A stretch of 14,857 nt of DNA. It comes from Candidatus Hydrogenedentota bacterium. Lineage in GTDB: Bacteria > Hydrogenedentota > Hydrogenedentia > Hydrogenedentiales > CAITNO01. Below are positions 1 through 6,620 of this stretch, piece by piece. Under the pieces are notes generated by a model, which had not been told where the DNA came from, did no database searches, and saw nothing but the letters and a program-made list of their open reading frames with translations. The stretch spans positions 1 through 14,857 of the forward strand of contig CAIXUF010000672.1 of the NCBI GenBank assembly GCA_903922535.1. Direction: 5' to 3'. The first letter of the stretch is position 1, and each line of letters begins with the position of its first letter. The translations under genes and the position numbers were made by a program.

Positions 1-1
1 C

Positions 2-91
2 GACCCTTGGATGAACTGGGGGCTGGCGGCCTGTTTCGCGGGGGCGATCGCCACAGTGGCGGTTTGCACCCTGCGCCGTCTGTGTGTGTGA
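2..91 (+). pseudogene. Upstream fragment of the GT39-like membrane protein, ending at an apparent frameshift
   Basis: Reading from base 2 gives a 29-residue stretch, open at the left edge, beginning DPWMNWGLAACF and continuing as a hydrophobic helix that ends in Arg-rich residues, as a transmembrane segment does. The TGA at 89-91 closes it. The competing frame over the same bases is Gly/His/Arg-rich and not membrane-like, so this frame is probably the genuine one. The stop falls at the end of a (TG)5 tract at 81-90. Removing one TG unit joins this helix in frame to the next hydrophobic protein. The alternative is a genuine gene end coupled to the next start by a TGATG overlap. Confidence 0.5.
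81..90 (+). repeat. (TG)5 dinucleotide tract at the frameshift
   Basis: Five TG units sit exactly where the hydrophobic reading frame changes from frame 2 to frame 1. Four units would restore one continuous membrane protein. Short dinucleotide tracts are slippage-prone, so this could be a mutation, an assembly error or a phase-variable switch. Confidence 0.6.
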
Positions 92-1467
92 TGCGCGGGA
101 AGAACGCGGGCGGCGGCCATGCGATTCTTGTGGAGAAGAACATCCTGCTGCTGCTGGTGATTCTGTTGCCGCCGGTGCTCTCATATGCCTCCGCCTGCTT
201 CTTGGGAAGGGAACTGTTCTTCTCCCGCTACACGCTGTACACATGGCCGGCGCTTTACACCGTTGTGGGCGGCTGCGTTGCATGGCTGTCCCGCCGCTGG
301 TTGCGGGGGGGCGCCGTGCTTCTTCTTCTGGGGCTTTACGCATACCAGATTCCGCTGTTGATGCCCACGACCCTCCGTGCGGACTGGCTGGGGGCTGGAA
401 AGTACATCCAGTCCCACGCCGCTTCCGAGGATGTGGTCATTGCCACGGGCGAATTCCTGTCCGGGGAGATTTTCGACGCAAACATGCGGTTGAGCGGCAA
501 GCCGTTGGGGATACCCGTGCTGGGTGCCGTTACAACACAGGCCGCCGTCGATGCCACCCTGTGGTATCTTGCCCACGGGAATGCCGACAAGCCGCCCAAG
601 GAGGGCCGGGCCGTTTGGCTGCTCCTGCAGCGGGGCGGATGCACGGTCCCCTGCGAGGACTTGAACAATGCCCTGACTGTTCTCGGCCTTGACTACACCT
701 GTTTTCCCCTGGTGGCCGGCGACACGATTATAGTCCACAGGATCACCTTGAATGGCGCGCCGGCAAAAACGCCTGAGAAGGGGGAAAGCAAGGAACCCGT
801 GGCCGTCCCTGAGCCCTTTTCCGACATCCGTGTTGATTGGTCCTCCTTTCTTGACCAGGCATTCCCCGCTCCCGACAAAGGCCCCGCCCGGAGCGTGCGC
901 GAGACATACGGGAGAATACTGCAGCGGGCCGTTATCCACTCGTACCATGACCCCATGGACTTGATGGTGTGGTCGACTTACCTGCTGGCGGGGCGGCAGC
1001 GGGAACTGGCGCTTGCAGCCGGCGACGTTTGCCTCAACATGTCACCCAAGTACTCCCCGGGGCACCTTGTCCGCGGTCTGGCGCTTGCGGACATGGGGCG
1101 TACCGGGGAGGCGCGCGCGGAAATCGGGAAAACATTTGACGACAATCCATTTCTGAGAAGGGTCTTTGCACCATTCACCTCGGTACTTCTCGACGGAGGG
1201 GACGGCGAGGCGTTGCGGACGGAAGTGCAGAAGCTGGAAGACTTGGGACAGATGTATTTCATCCCTGCGTTGTGGACACTCTACCGTGATCGCTTCGAGC
1301 CTCAGTCCGAATCGCTGCCTGTGGGGATTTACGCCCCCCGCGACGAATTCTATCGGGCGTGGATGACGTATTTTGGAAAGAATCCCCGGCAAATCGCGCA
1401 ACTCAACACACGGGCAACCGCGCACTTGGAACTCGTTTCAGCCCTGATGCGCCCCCAAGGTGATTAA
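91..1467 (+). CDS. C-terminal part of a GT39 (PMT_2)-like membrane glycosyltransferase with TPR-like tail
   Basis: This is probably the distal part of a polytopic dolichyl/polyprenyl-phosphate-sugar glycosyltransferase of the PMT_2/GT39 type. From the ATG at 91 the product is 458 residues, with hydrophobic helices near residues 17-35, 46-65 and 72-88. The stretch FFSRYTLYTWPALYTVV is typical of the last helices of that family. A long soluble tail follows: an alpha/beta region, a Lys/Glu/Pro-rich linker near residues 220-245, and a helical segment near 295-355 that reads like one or two TPR units (LVRGLALADMGRTGEARAEI). The catalytic acidic loop lies upstream, outside the window. The ATG at 91 has no Shine-Dalgarno sequence, which favours a frameshifted continuation of the fragment at 2-91 over a true start. 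A TTG at base 7 opens the same frame, but its product there is not membrane-like. The glycan target is unknown. Confidence 0.6.
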   Translation: MRGKNAGGGHAILVEKNILLLLVILLPPVLSYASACFLGRELFFSRYTLYTWPALYTVVGGCVAWLSRRWLRGGAVLLLLGLYAYQIPLLMPTTLRADWLGAGKYIQSHAASEDVVIATGEFLSGEIFDANMRLSGKPLGIPVLGAVTTQAAVDATLWYLAHGNADKPPKEGRAVWLLLQRGGCTVPCEDLNNALTVLGLDYTCFPLVAGDTIIVHRITLNGAPAKTPEKGESKEPVAVPEPFSDIRVDWSSFLDQAFPAPDKGPARSVRETYGRILQRAVIHSYHDPMDLMVWSTYLLAGRQRELALAAGDVCLNMSPKYSPGHLVRGLALADMGRTGEARAEIGKTFDDNPFLRRVFAPFTSVLLDGGDGEALRTEVQKLEDLGQMYFIPALWTLYRDRFEPQSESLPVGIYAPRDEFYRAWMTYFGKNPRQIAQLNTRATAHLELVSALMRPQGD

Positions 1468-1499
1468 GACAATCCCGGCGGTGTCCTTTGCACGCCGAT

Positions 1500-1534
1500 C
1501 TGCCATTGCACGCACTATGCGCGTCGTCTGGCAG
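1500..1534. terminator. Imperfect hairpin between convergent genes
   Basis: CTGCCA (1500-1505) pairs with TGGCAG (1529-1534). After a small internal loop, 1508-1514 pairs with 1518-1524 (seven positions, one mismatch, one G-T wobble) around a three-base loop. It lies between the 3' ends of the GT39-like gene (+) and the flavoprotein gene (-), where a bidirectional terminator or a REP-like palindrome is expected. There is no U-tract on either side, so intrinsic termination is not assured. Confidence 0.4.
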
Positions 1535-1548
1535 TGTCCTGTTTCAGC
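1528..1548 (-). repeat. Repeat copy 1, related to 14746-14769
   Basis: On the minus strand this reads GCTGAAACAGGACACTGCCAG. The plus strand at 14746-14769 matches it at 19 positions, with a one-base and a two-base gap. Both copies straddle the 3' end of a coding gene in the same orientation relative to that gene. It overlaps one arm of the hairpin at 1500-1534 and the flavoprotein stop codon. It may be a dispersed, IS- or REP-associated element, but two degenerate copies are thin evidence. Confidence 0.35.
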
Positions 1549-2137
1549 ATTGTGCGGCATTCTCGGTCATGATTTGAACGGCAAGTTCTTCTGCCTGTTT
1601 CAGGACATCTTTGTGTTCAAGAACATCGTCCCGCTTCGAGAGACCGCAGGCGCGGAGGAGGTGCGCCTCGTCCACGCCGATGAACTTCATCATTTCCCTG
1701 TAACGGGGAAAAACATCGGCGAATACCGTCGCATCCGCGAGTCCCTGCGTCTGGATGAACACCACCGTCTTTCCCGGCGAGAGACGCGACCGTTGCGGGT
1801 TGGCGTGAAAATCGGGGGTAAGGAAGCCGTAGGTTCTGTCTATGAAGAGCTTCATCTGTCCTGTGACATCCCCGTAGTAGACGGGTGAGGCGAGGACAAT
1901 CACGTCGGCTTTCCGCACAGCTTCGAGCACTTCGGCCAGATCATCCTTCAGGACGCATGTATCCGAGTTCTTCTTGCAGCTCATGCAGGCCTGGCACCCC
2001 CGATAGCTGAGCGAGTTCAGGGCGAACGACTGTGTTTCAGCACCCAGATTCCGGGCCGCCTCAAGAAAACGCCCGGCAATGAAAGCGCTGTTTCCGTTAA
2101 GTCTGGGGCTTCCGAGCACGGCAACAATCTTCTTCAT
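1544..2137 (-). CDS. Flavodoxin-fold NAD(P)H:FMN oxidoreductase, iron-sulfur flavoprotein-like
   Basis: This 197-residue cytoplasmic flavoprotein probably passes electrons from NAD(P)H to an unknown acceptor. It has the FMN-phosphate loop GSPRLNGNS (residues 9-17) and the conserved SPVYYGDVTGQMKLFIDR segment (84-101) of the NADPH-dependent FMN reductase/flavodoxin-like fold. A compact CX2CX2CX6C motif (C48, C51, C54, C61) matches the spacing that holds a [4Fe-4S] cluster in Isf-type iron-sulfur flavoproteins. Many relatives keep some of these cysteines without a proven cluster, so cluster binding is inferred. The start is the ATG at 2137, preceded by a strong AAGGA. It overlaps the stop of the upstream transporter by ATGA, so the two are translationally coupled. 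Confidence 0.85.
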   Translation of the reverse strand: MKKIVAVLGSPRLNGNSAFIAGRFLEAARNLGAETQSFALNSLSYRGCQACMSCKKNSDTCVLKDDLAEVLEAVRKADVIVLASPVYYGDVTGQMKLFIDRTYGFLTPDFHANPQRSRLSPGKTVVFIQTQGLADATVFADVFPRYREMMKFIGVDEAHLLRACGLSKRDDVLEHKDVLKQAEELAVQIMTENAAQC

Positions 2138-3396
2138 GTGGATTCCTTTCCAGTATCTGATTTGCGCAATGCGGATTGCCGCAGCATACCCGCCCCGACA
2201 GCGCCGAAAAAGGCCACACCCGCCGCGAGCAGGAAAGAGGGCGCCAGCGTGCCGGCCGCGTCGGACATGATTCCCGCAACGCTTGGCCCCACTGCCTGGC
2301 CAATGCCGAAGAAGAGGGTGATGAAGCCGAGTCCGGCCGGGGCAAGGCGGGGGCCGAGGATGTCGCCACAGGTGGCCGCCATGATGGCCGGGATGCTCCA
2401 GGCGGACAGCCCGAAGAGAATCGCCGAGGTGGTGAACCCCGCGGGAGCGGGCCACAGTGCGAAGAGGGAGAAGGAAACCGTGTGGATGAGGTAGACGATG
2501 ATGAGGGCGCGTTTCCGTCCGATGACGTCGGAAACTGCGCCCCAGAGGAGACCGCAAAGGAGGCTGAACCATCCCATGGTCATGAAGAGGCGTCCTGCGG
2601 CGGCGGGTTCGTAGCCCCCCGTGGCGATCAGGTGCTTCACAAAGAAGGTCATGTATATGATGTACGAGAATCCGAAGGCCACATAGACCAGACCAAGGTG
2701 CCAGACGGTGCGCGAACGGTATACCGTCCGCCAGGCAAGGCCGGCCGTGGCGGGTGGCGAAGGGCTTTCCGATTCATCGGCCCCGAGCGGACGGAGACCC
2801 ATCTGGGAAGGCCGGTCACGCAGCAGGGTCAGGCTGATCAGGGCCAGGAACAGGGTGACCGCACCGAAGGCACACCAACAGATCCGCCAGCCATTCCCGC
2901 CAAAAGCCTGCAACACAGGGGGCACAGTGGGACCCAGGCTGATCAGGGCAAGGGAGGAACCGGACACGCCAATGCCGGAGGCCGTGCCGCGGCGGCGCTG
3001 GGCAAACCACGCGGACAGGAGGGCCATGACGGGAACGTTGCTGGCACCGCTGCCAAGGCCGGTGACAAAACGCCACAGTGCGGCGGTGAAGAAGCCCGTG
3101 GAAAAGCCCGTCAGCAGCATGGCCGTTCCGACGACGGCCAGTCCGGCGGCAATGACTTTGCGCGGGCCGTAGCGGGCCGCCAGCGCGCCGCCGATGACTG
3201 AGAGCGTCAGATAGCCGATGAGATTGGCGGTGGCAAGGGCACCGGCGCGGGTGTTGTCCATGTGGAGACCGGTCTGCATGGCCGGCAGAACCATCGAATA
3301 GCCGAACCGGGCAAGACCAAGCGCGCCGTACACCACGAAGGTGCTGACGGCGAGTACAACCCATCCATAATGGATACGTGCGGACCGCGAGGCCAA
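2134..3396 (-). CDS. Major facilitator superfamily transporter, YbfB/YjiJ-like
   Basis: This 420-residue, strongly hydrophobic protein has about twelve predicted membrane helices, the usual MFS length. The N-terminus carries HYGWVVLAVSTF and ARFGYSMVLPAMQ, followed by AALATANLIGYL-like packing, which resembles the YbfB/YjiJ (MFS_4) or oxalate/formate-antiporter-like families. The loop after helix 2 has AARYGPRKV, and the loop after the eighth helix has SDVIGRKRAL, both MFS loop signatures. A hydrophilic central linker near residues 200-220 separates the halves. The substrate cannot be read from sequence. The best available start is TTG at 3396 with a distant AGGA, so the start is uncertain. 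The gene is coupled by ATGA to the flavoprotein, suggesting joint export or import and redox handling of one small molecule. Confidence 0.87.
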   Translation of the reverse strand: MASRSARIHYGWVVLAVSTFVVYGALGLARFGYSMVLPAMQTGLHMDNTRAGALATANLIGYLTLSVIGGALAARYGPRKVIAAGLAVVGTAMLLTGFSTGFFTAALWRFVTGLGSGASNVPVMALLSAWFAQRRRGTASGIGVSGSSLALISLGPTVPPVLQAFGGNGWRICWCAFGAVTLFLALISLTLLRDRPSQMGLRPLGADESESPSPPATAGLAWRTVYRSRTVWHLGLVYVAFGFSYIIYMTFFVKHLIATGGYEPAAAGRLFMTMGWFSLLCGLLWGAVSDVIGRKRALIIVYLIHTVSFSLFALWPAPAGFTTSAILFGLSAWSIPAIMAATCGDILGPRLAPAGLGFITLFFGIGQAVGPSVAGIMSDAAGTLAPSFLLAAGVAFFGAVGAGMLRQSALRKSDTGKEST

Positions 3397-3478
3397 GTGC
3401 GGGAATGTCCTGTTGGTTTCTCGCCAGTCGCGCAGGACAATCCCACGGCCTTGCGGGAAAAGCCTGCCGCGACTTCGG

Positions 3479-3492
3479 GTTATGACTATAAC
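3479..3492. promoter_or_regulatory. Short inverted repeat upstream of the MFS gene
   Basis: GTTAT-GACT-ATAAC is a perfect five-base inverted repeat in the divergent intergenic region, about 80 bases before the transporter start. Read on the minus strand it contains TATAGT, a possible -10 element, but no convincing -35 lies 16-18 bases upstream. It could be an operator for the transporter or chance. Confidence 0.22.
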
Positions 3493-3580
3493 ACGCCGTC
3501 CTTATCCGGGCGGAATTCGCCTCGAACGTTGGAGGACTCGTATCGCACCCAACATTGTTATTCTCAGTAATATTAGTTTC

Positions 3581-3609
3581 TTGAACTATCGACAGGCTCC
3601 TGATAGAAT
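3581..3609 (+). promoter_or_regulatory. Sigma70-type promoter of the acyl-CoA operon
   Basis: TTGAAC (3581-3586) and TAGAAT (3604-3609) are separated by exactly 17 bases. The -10 is preceded by TGA, giving an extended -10 (TGnTAGAAT). Transcription would start near 3616 and leave a leader of about 65 bases before the acyl-CoA dehydrogenase start. The surrounding 3540-3610 is noticeably more AT-rich than the genes. The promoter upstream of the prepilin gene has the same layout. Confidence 0.6.
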
Positions 3610-3681
3610 CGGATTTGTTCTCCTTGTGGCCGACGTGTTTAGAACACCGTGGCGTACCCGGCGCGGAAAGGCGAGAAGGGC

Positions 3682-4824
3682 ATGGACTTTCGTCTGACAG
3701 AAGAACAGGTGGACATCCAGCAGATGGTGCGCAAGTTTGCGCGCAACGAAATCGCCCCGATTGCCGCGCAGATAGATGAGGAATCGCGTTTCCCCGCCGA
3801 AACATTTCTGAAGATGGGGCATCTGGGGCTTTTGGGACTCCTGATACCGGAGGAATACGGGGGTGCGGGACAGGATGTCCTGACTTTTTGCGTCGCCATG
3901 GAGGAGATCGCCTACGCCTGCGCCTCGACGTCGCTGTCGTATCTCGCGCATTCCGTCTTGTGCGCCCACAATCTCTCCTGCAACGGTTCGGAAGACCAGA
4001 AGCGCAAGTACCTCCCCGGCCTGGCCTCGGGAGACAAACTGGGCGCCATCGCAATGACTGAGCCGGGGGCCGGTTCGGATGTGTTGTCCATTGCCACTTT
4101 CGCAAAACGGGTCGGCGAAGAGTACCTGATCAACGGCAGCAAGACCTTCATCACGAACGCGCCAGTGGCGGATGTCTTTCTGGTCTATGCGCGGACGGAC
4201 AAGGAGGCGGGGCCGATGGGGATCAGCCAGTTCATCATCGAGCGCGGATTCCCCGGTTTTACCGTGGGCCAGCCACTGAAGAAGATGGGCATGCACGGTT
4301 CGCCCACGTCGGAGATCTATTTCGACAACTGCCGTGTGCCGGTGGAAAACCTTGTGCGCGGCGAGAACGAGGCGCTGGCCATCCTCCTGGGCGGATTGGA
4401 TGTGGAACGGACGGTGGGCGCGTCGATGGCGGTCGGGACAGGCCGCACTGCACTGGACCGCGCGCTTGCCTATGCCAAGGAGCGGAAGCAGTTCGGCAAG
4501 CCGATTGCGACCTTCGAGATGGTCATGGAAAAGCTGGCGGACATGAGCACGGAAATAGAGGCCGCGCGCCTGCTGACTTACAAGGCGGCCGTGTTGTGCG
4601 ACCAGGGCGTTCCCTGCTCCGCCGAAGCCTCGCACGCGAAACTGTTCGGTTCGGAAATGGCGGTACGCGCGGCCTCCAACGCGGTGCAGATTCTGGGCGG
4701 TTACGGGTACATGCAGGAGTACGAAGTGGAACGCATCTTTCGCGATGTGACGATGGGCACCATCGGCGGCGGCACCTCGGAGATTCAGCGGCTCATCATC
4801 GCCCGTGAAATATCGCAATCATGA
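3682..4824 (+). CDS. Acyl-CoA dehydrogenase, catalytic Glu placed as in isovaleryl-CoA/long-chain types
   Basis: This FAD flavoenzyme would desaturate an acyl-CoA to the 2-enoyl-CoA and pass electrons to ETF. It is 380 residues, the normal family length. It carries the family signature MTEPGAGSDV (TEPGAGSD at 126-133) and the C-terminal QILGGYGYMQEYEVERIFRD signature. The common catalytic Glu of medium/short-chain enzymes (IYEGT) is Gly363 here (IGGGTSEIQR). However, Glu242 in GLDVERTVGAS aligns with the helix-G Glu used by isovaleryl-CoA and long-chain dehydrogenases. The enzyme should therefore be active, possibly on branched or bulky acyl chains. The ATG at 3682 is preferred over the GTG at 3649 because it gives the normal N-terminus (MDFRLTEEQ) and has purine-rich AGAAGGG just upstream. 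It is the first gene of the operon. Confidence 0.93.
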   Translation: MDFRLTEEQVDIQQMVRKFARNEIAPIAAQIDEESRFPAETFLKMGHLGLLGLLIPEEYGGAGQDVLTFCVAMEEIAYACASTSLSYLAHSVLCAHNLSCNGSEDQKRKYLPGLASGDKLGAIAMTEPGAGSDVLSIATFAKRVGEEYLINGSKTFITNAPVADVFLVYARTDKEAGPMGISQFIIERGFPGFTVGQPLKKMGMHGSPTSEIYFDNCRVPVENLVRGENEALAILLGGLDVERTVGASMAVGTGRTALDRALAYAKERKQFGKPIATFEMVMEKLADMSTEIEAARLLTYKAAVLCDQGVPCSAEASHAKLFGSEMAVRAASNAVQILGGYGYMQEYEVERIFRDVTMGTIGGGTSEIQRLIIAREISQS

Positions 4825-4877
4825 ACGGCGCAAAGACGGACGGGACTGGTTCCCGGCCCACGGAAATGAAGTGTTAA
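4821..4877 (+). CDS. Mini-ORF of 18 codons bridging the dehydrogenase and PHP genes
   Basis: An ATG overlaps the acyl-CoA dehydrogenase stop as ATGA, the same junction used elsewhere in this operon. It opens an 18-codon frame (MNGAKTDGTGSRPTEMKC) whose TAA at 4875-4877 lies just past the GTG at 4871 that can start the PHP protein. It may be a coupling peptide that hands ribosomes to the PHP start, the frameshifted remnant of the original PHP N-terminus, or chance. No homology is recognised. Confidence 0.25.
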   Translation: MNGAKTDGTGSRPTEMKC

Positions 4878-5467
4878 AAGGCGGTTTGCACATCCACACG
4901 ACGTGCTCCGACGGCTGTCTGACGCCCGAAGAAGTGCTGCACGTGTACCGGGATTTGGGTTTCGATTTCGTCGCGCTGACGGATCACGATTATCTGATGA
5001 AACCGGACGCCTACGAAGGGGTGCCGGAAGACTTTGAGGGAATGCTTGTGTTCAAAGGGGTCGAGAAGACGGTCTTCGTCCGCGGTTACCTGCATGTCAA
5101 TCATGTGTACGGCGACCGGGAGACGCTTCGCGTGCTCAACCATCCCGCGGAGTTTGCGACCCGGGTCGGCCAGGTGCTCGATCGGCTGGAGGAGCTTCGG
5201 TCCTCGCTCACCGTCGACGCTGTCGAGGTCTCGCAAAACGGGTTCTACACGCCCGAGTTTGACGTCAACGCAATCCCCTATCCCAAGGTCGTATCCGATG
5301 ACTCCCACACCCGCGAAGGCTGCGGCCGGGCCTGGGTTGAGGTCGATTGCGAGAAGAAAAAGGACGCCATCCTCCGCGCCATCAAGGACGGACAGGCACG
5401 CATTTGTTACAGCGGAACGGCGCGCCAATCGGCGTGGTCGCGCCGGGGAGACAGCAACAGTGGCTAA
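4871..5467 (+). CDS. PHP-domain metal-dependent hydrolase
   Basis: This PHP-superfamily protein is probably a metal-dependent phosphoesterase or related hydrolase; the substrate is unknown. From GTG 4871 it is 198 residues. It shows HIHTTCSDG (7-15) near the N-terminus, then FVALTDHDYL, a glutamate in VFKGVEKTV, HVNHV and LNHPAEF, and a C-terminal SDDSHTREG. Together these are the His/Asp/Glu metal ligands of the PHP barrel. The start is ambiguous. GTG 4871 has GGA six bases upstream and begins VLKGGLHIH. GTG 4805 would add 22 charged residues and overlap the dehydrogenase by 20 bases without a Shine-Dalgarno sequence. Its end overlaps thiolase-fold gene A by eight bases. A PHP enzyme inside a CoA-ester operon is unusual; it could hydrolyse an activated intermediate or serve an unrelated housekeeping role. 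Confidence 0.85.
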   Translation: MLKGGLHIHTTCSDGCLTPEEVLHVYRDLGFDFVALTDHDYLMKPDAYEGVPEDFEGMLVFKGVEKTVFVRGYLHVNHVYGDRETLRVLNHPAEFATRVGQVLDRLEELRSSLTVDAVEVSQNGFYTPEFDVNAIPYPKVVSDDSHTREGCGRAWVEVDCEKKKDAILRAIKDGQARICYSGTARQSAWSRRGDSNSG

Positions 5468-6620
5468 TCGTGTGGCGATCTGCGCGGTGGCGCAGACGAA
5501 GTTCGAATCCAACAAATGGAACCTGCGGATGCAGGGCCTGCTGTGGGAGGCCGTCAAGGACGTCCGCGAACAGACCGGCCTTGGGTTCGGGGAGGGCGGC
5601 ATCGACGGTGCCGTCACGGTCTCGGACGACCTGTTCGACGCGCGCACGATTTCCGACGGCGGCATCACCGACGTGGTGGGCGCGCACTACGGGGCCGAGG
5701 AAAAGGTCGCGGGCGACGGTGCCCAGGGCGTGTACTACGCCGTGGCGACCATTCTTTCCGGCCACCATGATGTGGTGCTGCTCGCGGGCCACTGCAAAGA
5801 ATCGCAGGCGGCCAGCCGGAACATGGTGACCCATCTTGCGTTTGATCCCTTCTACACGCGCCCGGTGGGGCTTGACTATCTTTGCGCGGCGGGGTTGCAG
5901 GCGCAGGCCTACCTGGCGCGCTCCGGTGTCACGGAAATCCAGTTGGCGGACCTGGTCGTGCGCGCGCGGCAGTGGGCCACCATGAATCCTGTGGCACAGG
6001 AAACAACCCTGAAAACCCGCGAAGAAGTGCTGGACTCCCCGATGGTGGCCGATCCCCTCCGCCGTGATTTCATCTACCCGGTGTCCGACGGGGCCATTGC
6101 CCTTATCCTGGCCAGCGAAGAACGCGTCCGCGAGATTACCGGCAGGCCTGTCTGGATCACGGGACTGGGCAACTGTCATGACAGCTTCTTCCTGGGCGAC
6201 CGCGATCTTGCCGGCGACTTCGCGCTGGAACGCGCCGCAAAACGGGCCTATGCCATGGCGGGCGTGACCGACCCGAAAACCGCCTTCGACGTGGTCGAGA
6301 TTGCCGATCAATACGCGCACCAGTTGCCGCAGTACGCGGAGGGGCTCGGCCTTTTCGAGGCGGACCACGCCAAACAGTGGCTGGAAGAGGAGGGGCCGGA
6401 CCGCCAGAACGTCAACCGTTCCGGCGGCATGATTGCCGGCAATCCCCTGATGCTGGGTGGTTTGGCGCGCGTGGCGGAGGCCGTGATTCAGTTGCGCGGC
6501 GAGGCGGGCAGGCGGCAGGTGAACGGCGCGAAACGCGCCGTCGCCCAGGGTGCCACGGGGCCCGCGGGACAACTTCAGACCGTCGTGGTGCTGGAAAGCC
6601 AGGGAGCACACAGGCAATGA
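5460..6620 (+). CDS. Thiolase-fold protein A lacking the catalytic Cys/His/Cys residues
   Basis: This 386-residue thiolase-superfamily protein resembles the SCP-x/archaeal thiolase branch that pairs with DUF35 proteins. An ungapped comparison with the classical motif LCGSGLRAVALG...SG puts Ala84 (VAGDGAQGVYYA) where the nucleophilic Cys belongs. The GHP histidine is replaced by Asn328 (MIAGNPLMLGG), and the C-terminal CxGGG is GATGPAG. Normal thiolysis is therefore not expected. The fold landmarks remain: DVVEIADQYAHQ in place of NEAFA/HDxF, and NPVAQ after the cap. A retro-aldolase role like the Cys-less steroid aldolase Ltp2, or a non-catalytic scaffold, is inferred. The GTG at 5460 is chosen for GGGGAG nine bases upstream and for MANRVAICAVAQTKF, a normal thiolase N-terminus. 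The gene overlaps PHP by 8 bases and thiolase B by ATGA. Confidence 0.87.
   Translation: MANRVAICAVAQTKFESNKWNLRMQGLLWEAVKDVREQTGLGFGEGGIDGAVTVSDDLFDARTISDGGITDVVGAHYGAEEKVAGDGAQGVYYAVATILSGHHDVVLLAGHCKESQAASRNMVTHLAFDPFYTRPVGLDYLCAAGLQAQAYLARSGVTEIQLADLVVRARQWATMNPVAQETTLKTREEVLDSPMVADPLRRDFIYPVSDGAIALILASEERVREITGRPVWITGLGNCHDSFFLGDRDLAGDFALERAAKRAYAMAGVTDPKTAFDVVEIADQYAHQLPQYAEGLGLFEADHAKQWLEEEGPDRQNVNRSGGMIAGNPLMLGGLARVAEAVIQLRGEAGRRQVNGAKRAVAQGATGPAGQLQTVVVLESQGAHRQ

Noticed and set aside
7..90. TTG at base 7 as the start of the first gene
   Set aside because: The resulting N-terminus is Gly/His/Arg-rich and unlike a membrane protein, while the alternative frame over these bases encodes a transmembrane helix.
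2176..3201. Plus-strand open frame of 341 codons opposite the MFS gene
   Set aside because: The product is almost all Gly, Glu, Arg and Asp with no fold-like pattern. The minus strand gives a clear twelve-helix transporter.
3586..4818. Long minus-strand open frame opposite the acyl-CoA dehydrogenase
   Set aside because: The product is His/Arg-rich with no recognisable domain, and the plus strand encodes a complete, motif-bearing dehydrogenase. This is a typical high-GC shadow frame.
5793..5796. Cys112 of thiolase-fold protein A (AGHCKES) as the missing nucleophile
   Set aside because: It aligns with the GGMES loop that follows the nucleophile helix in classical thiolases, not with the nucleophile elbow, which is Ala84.
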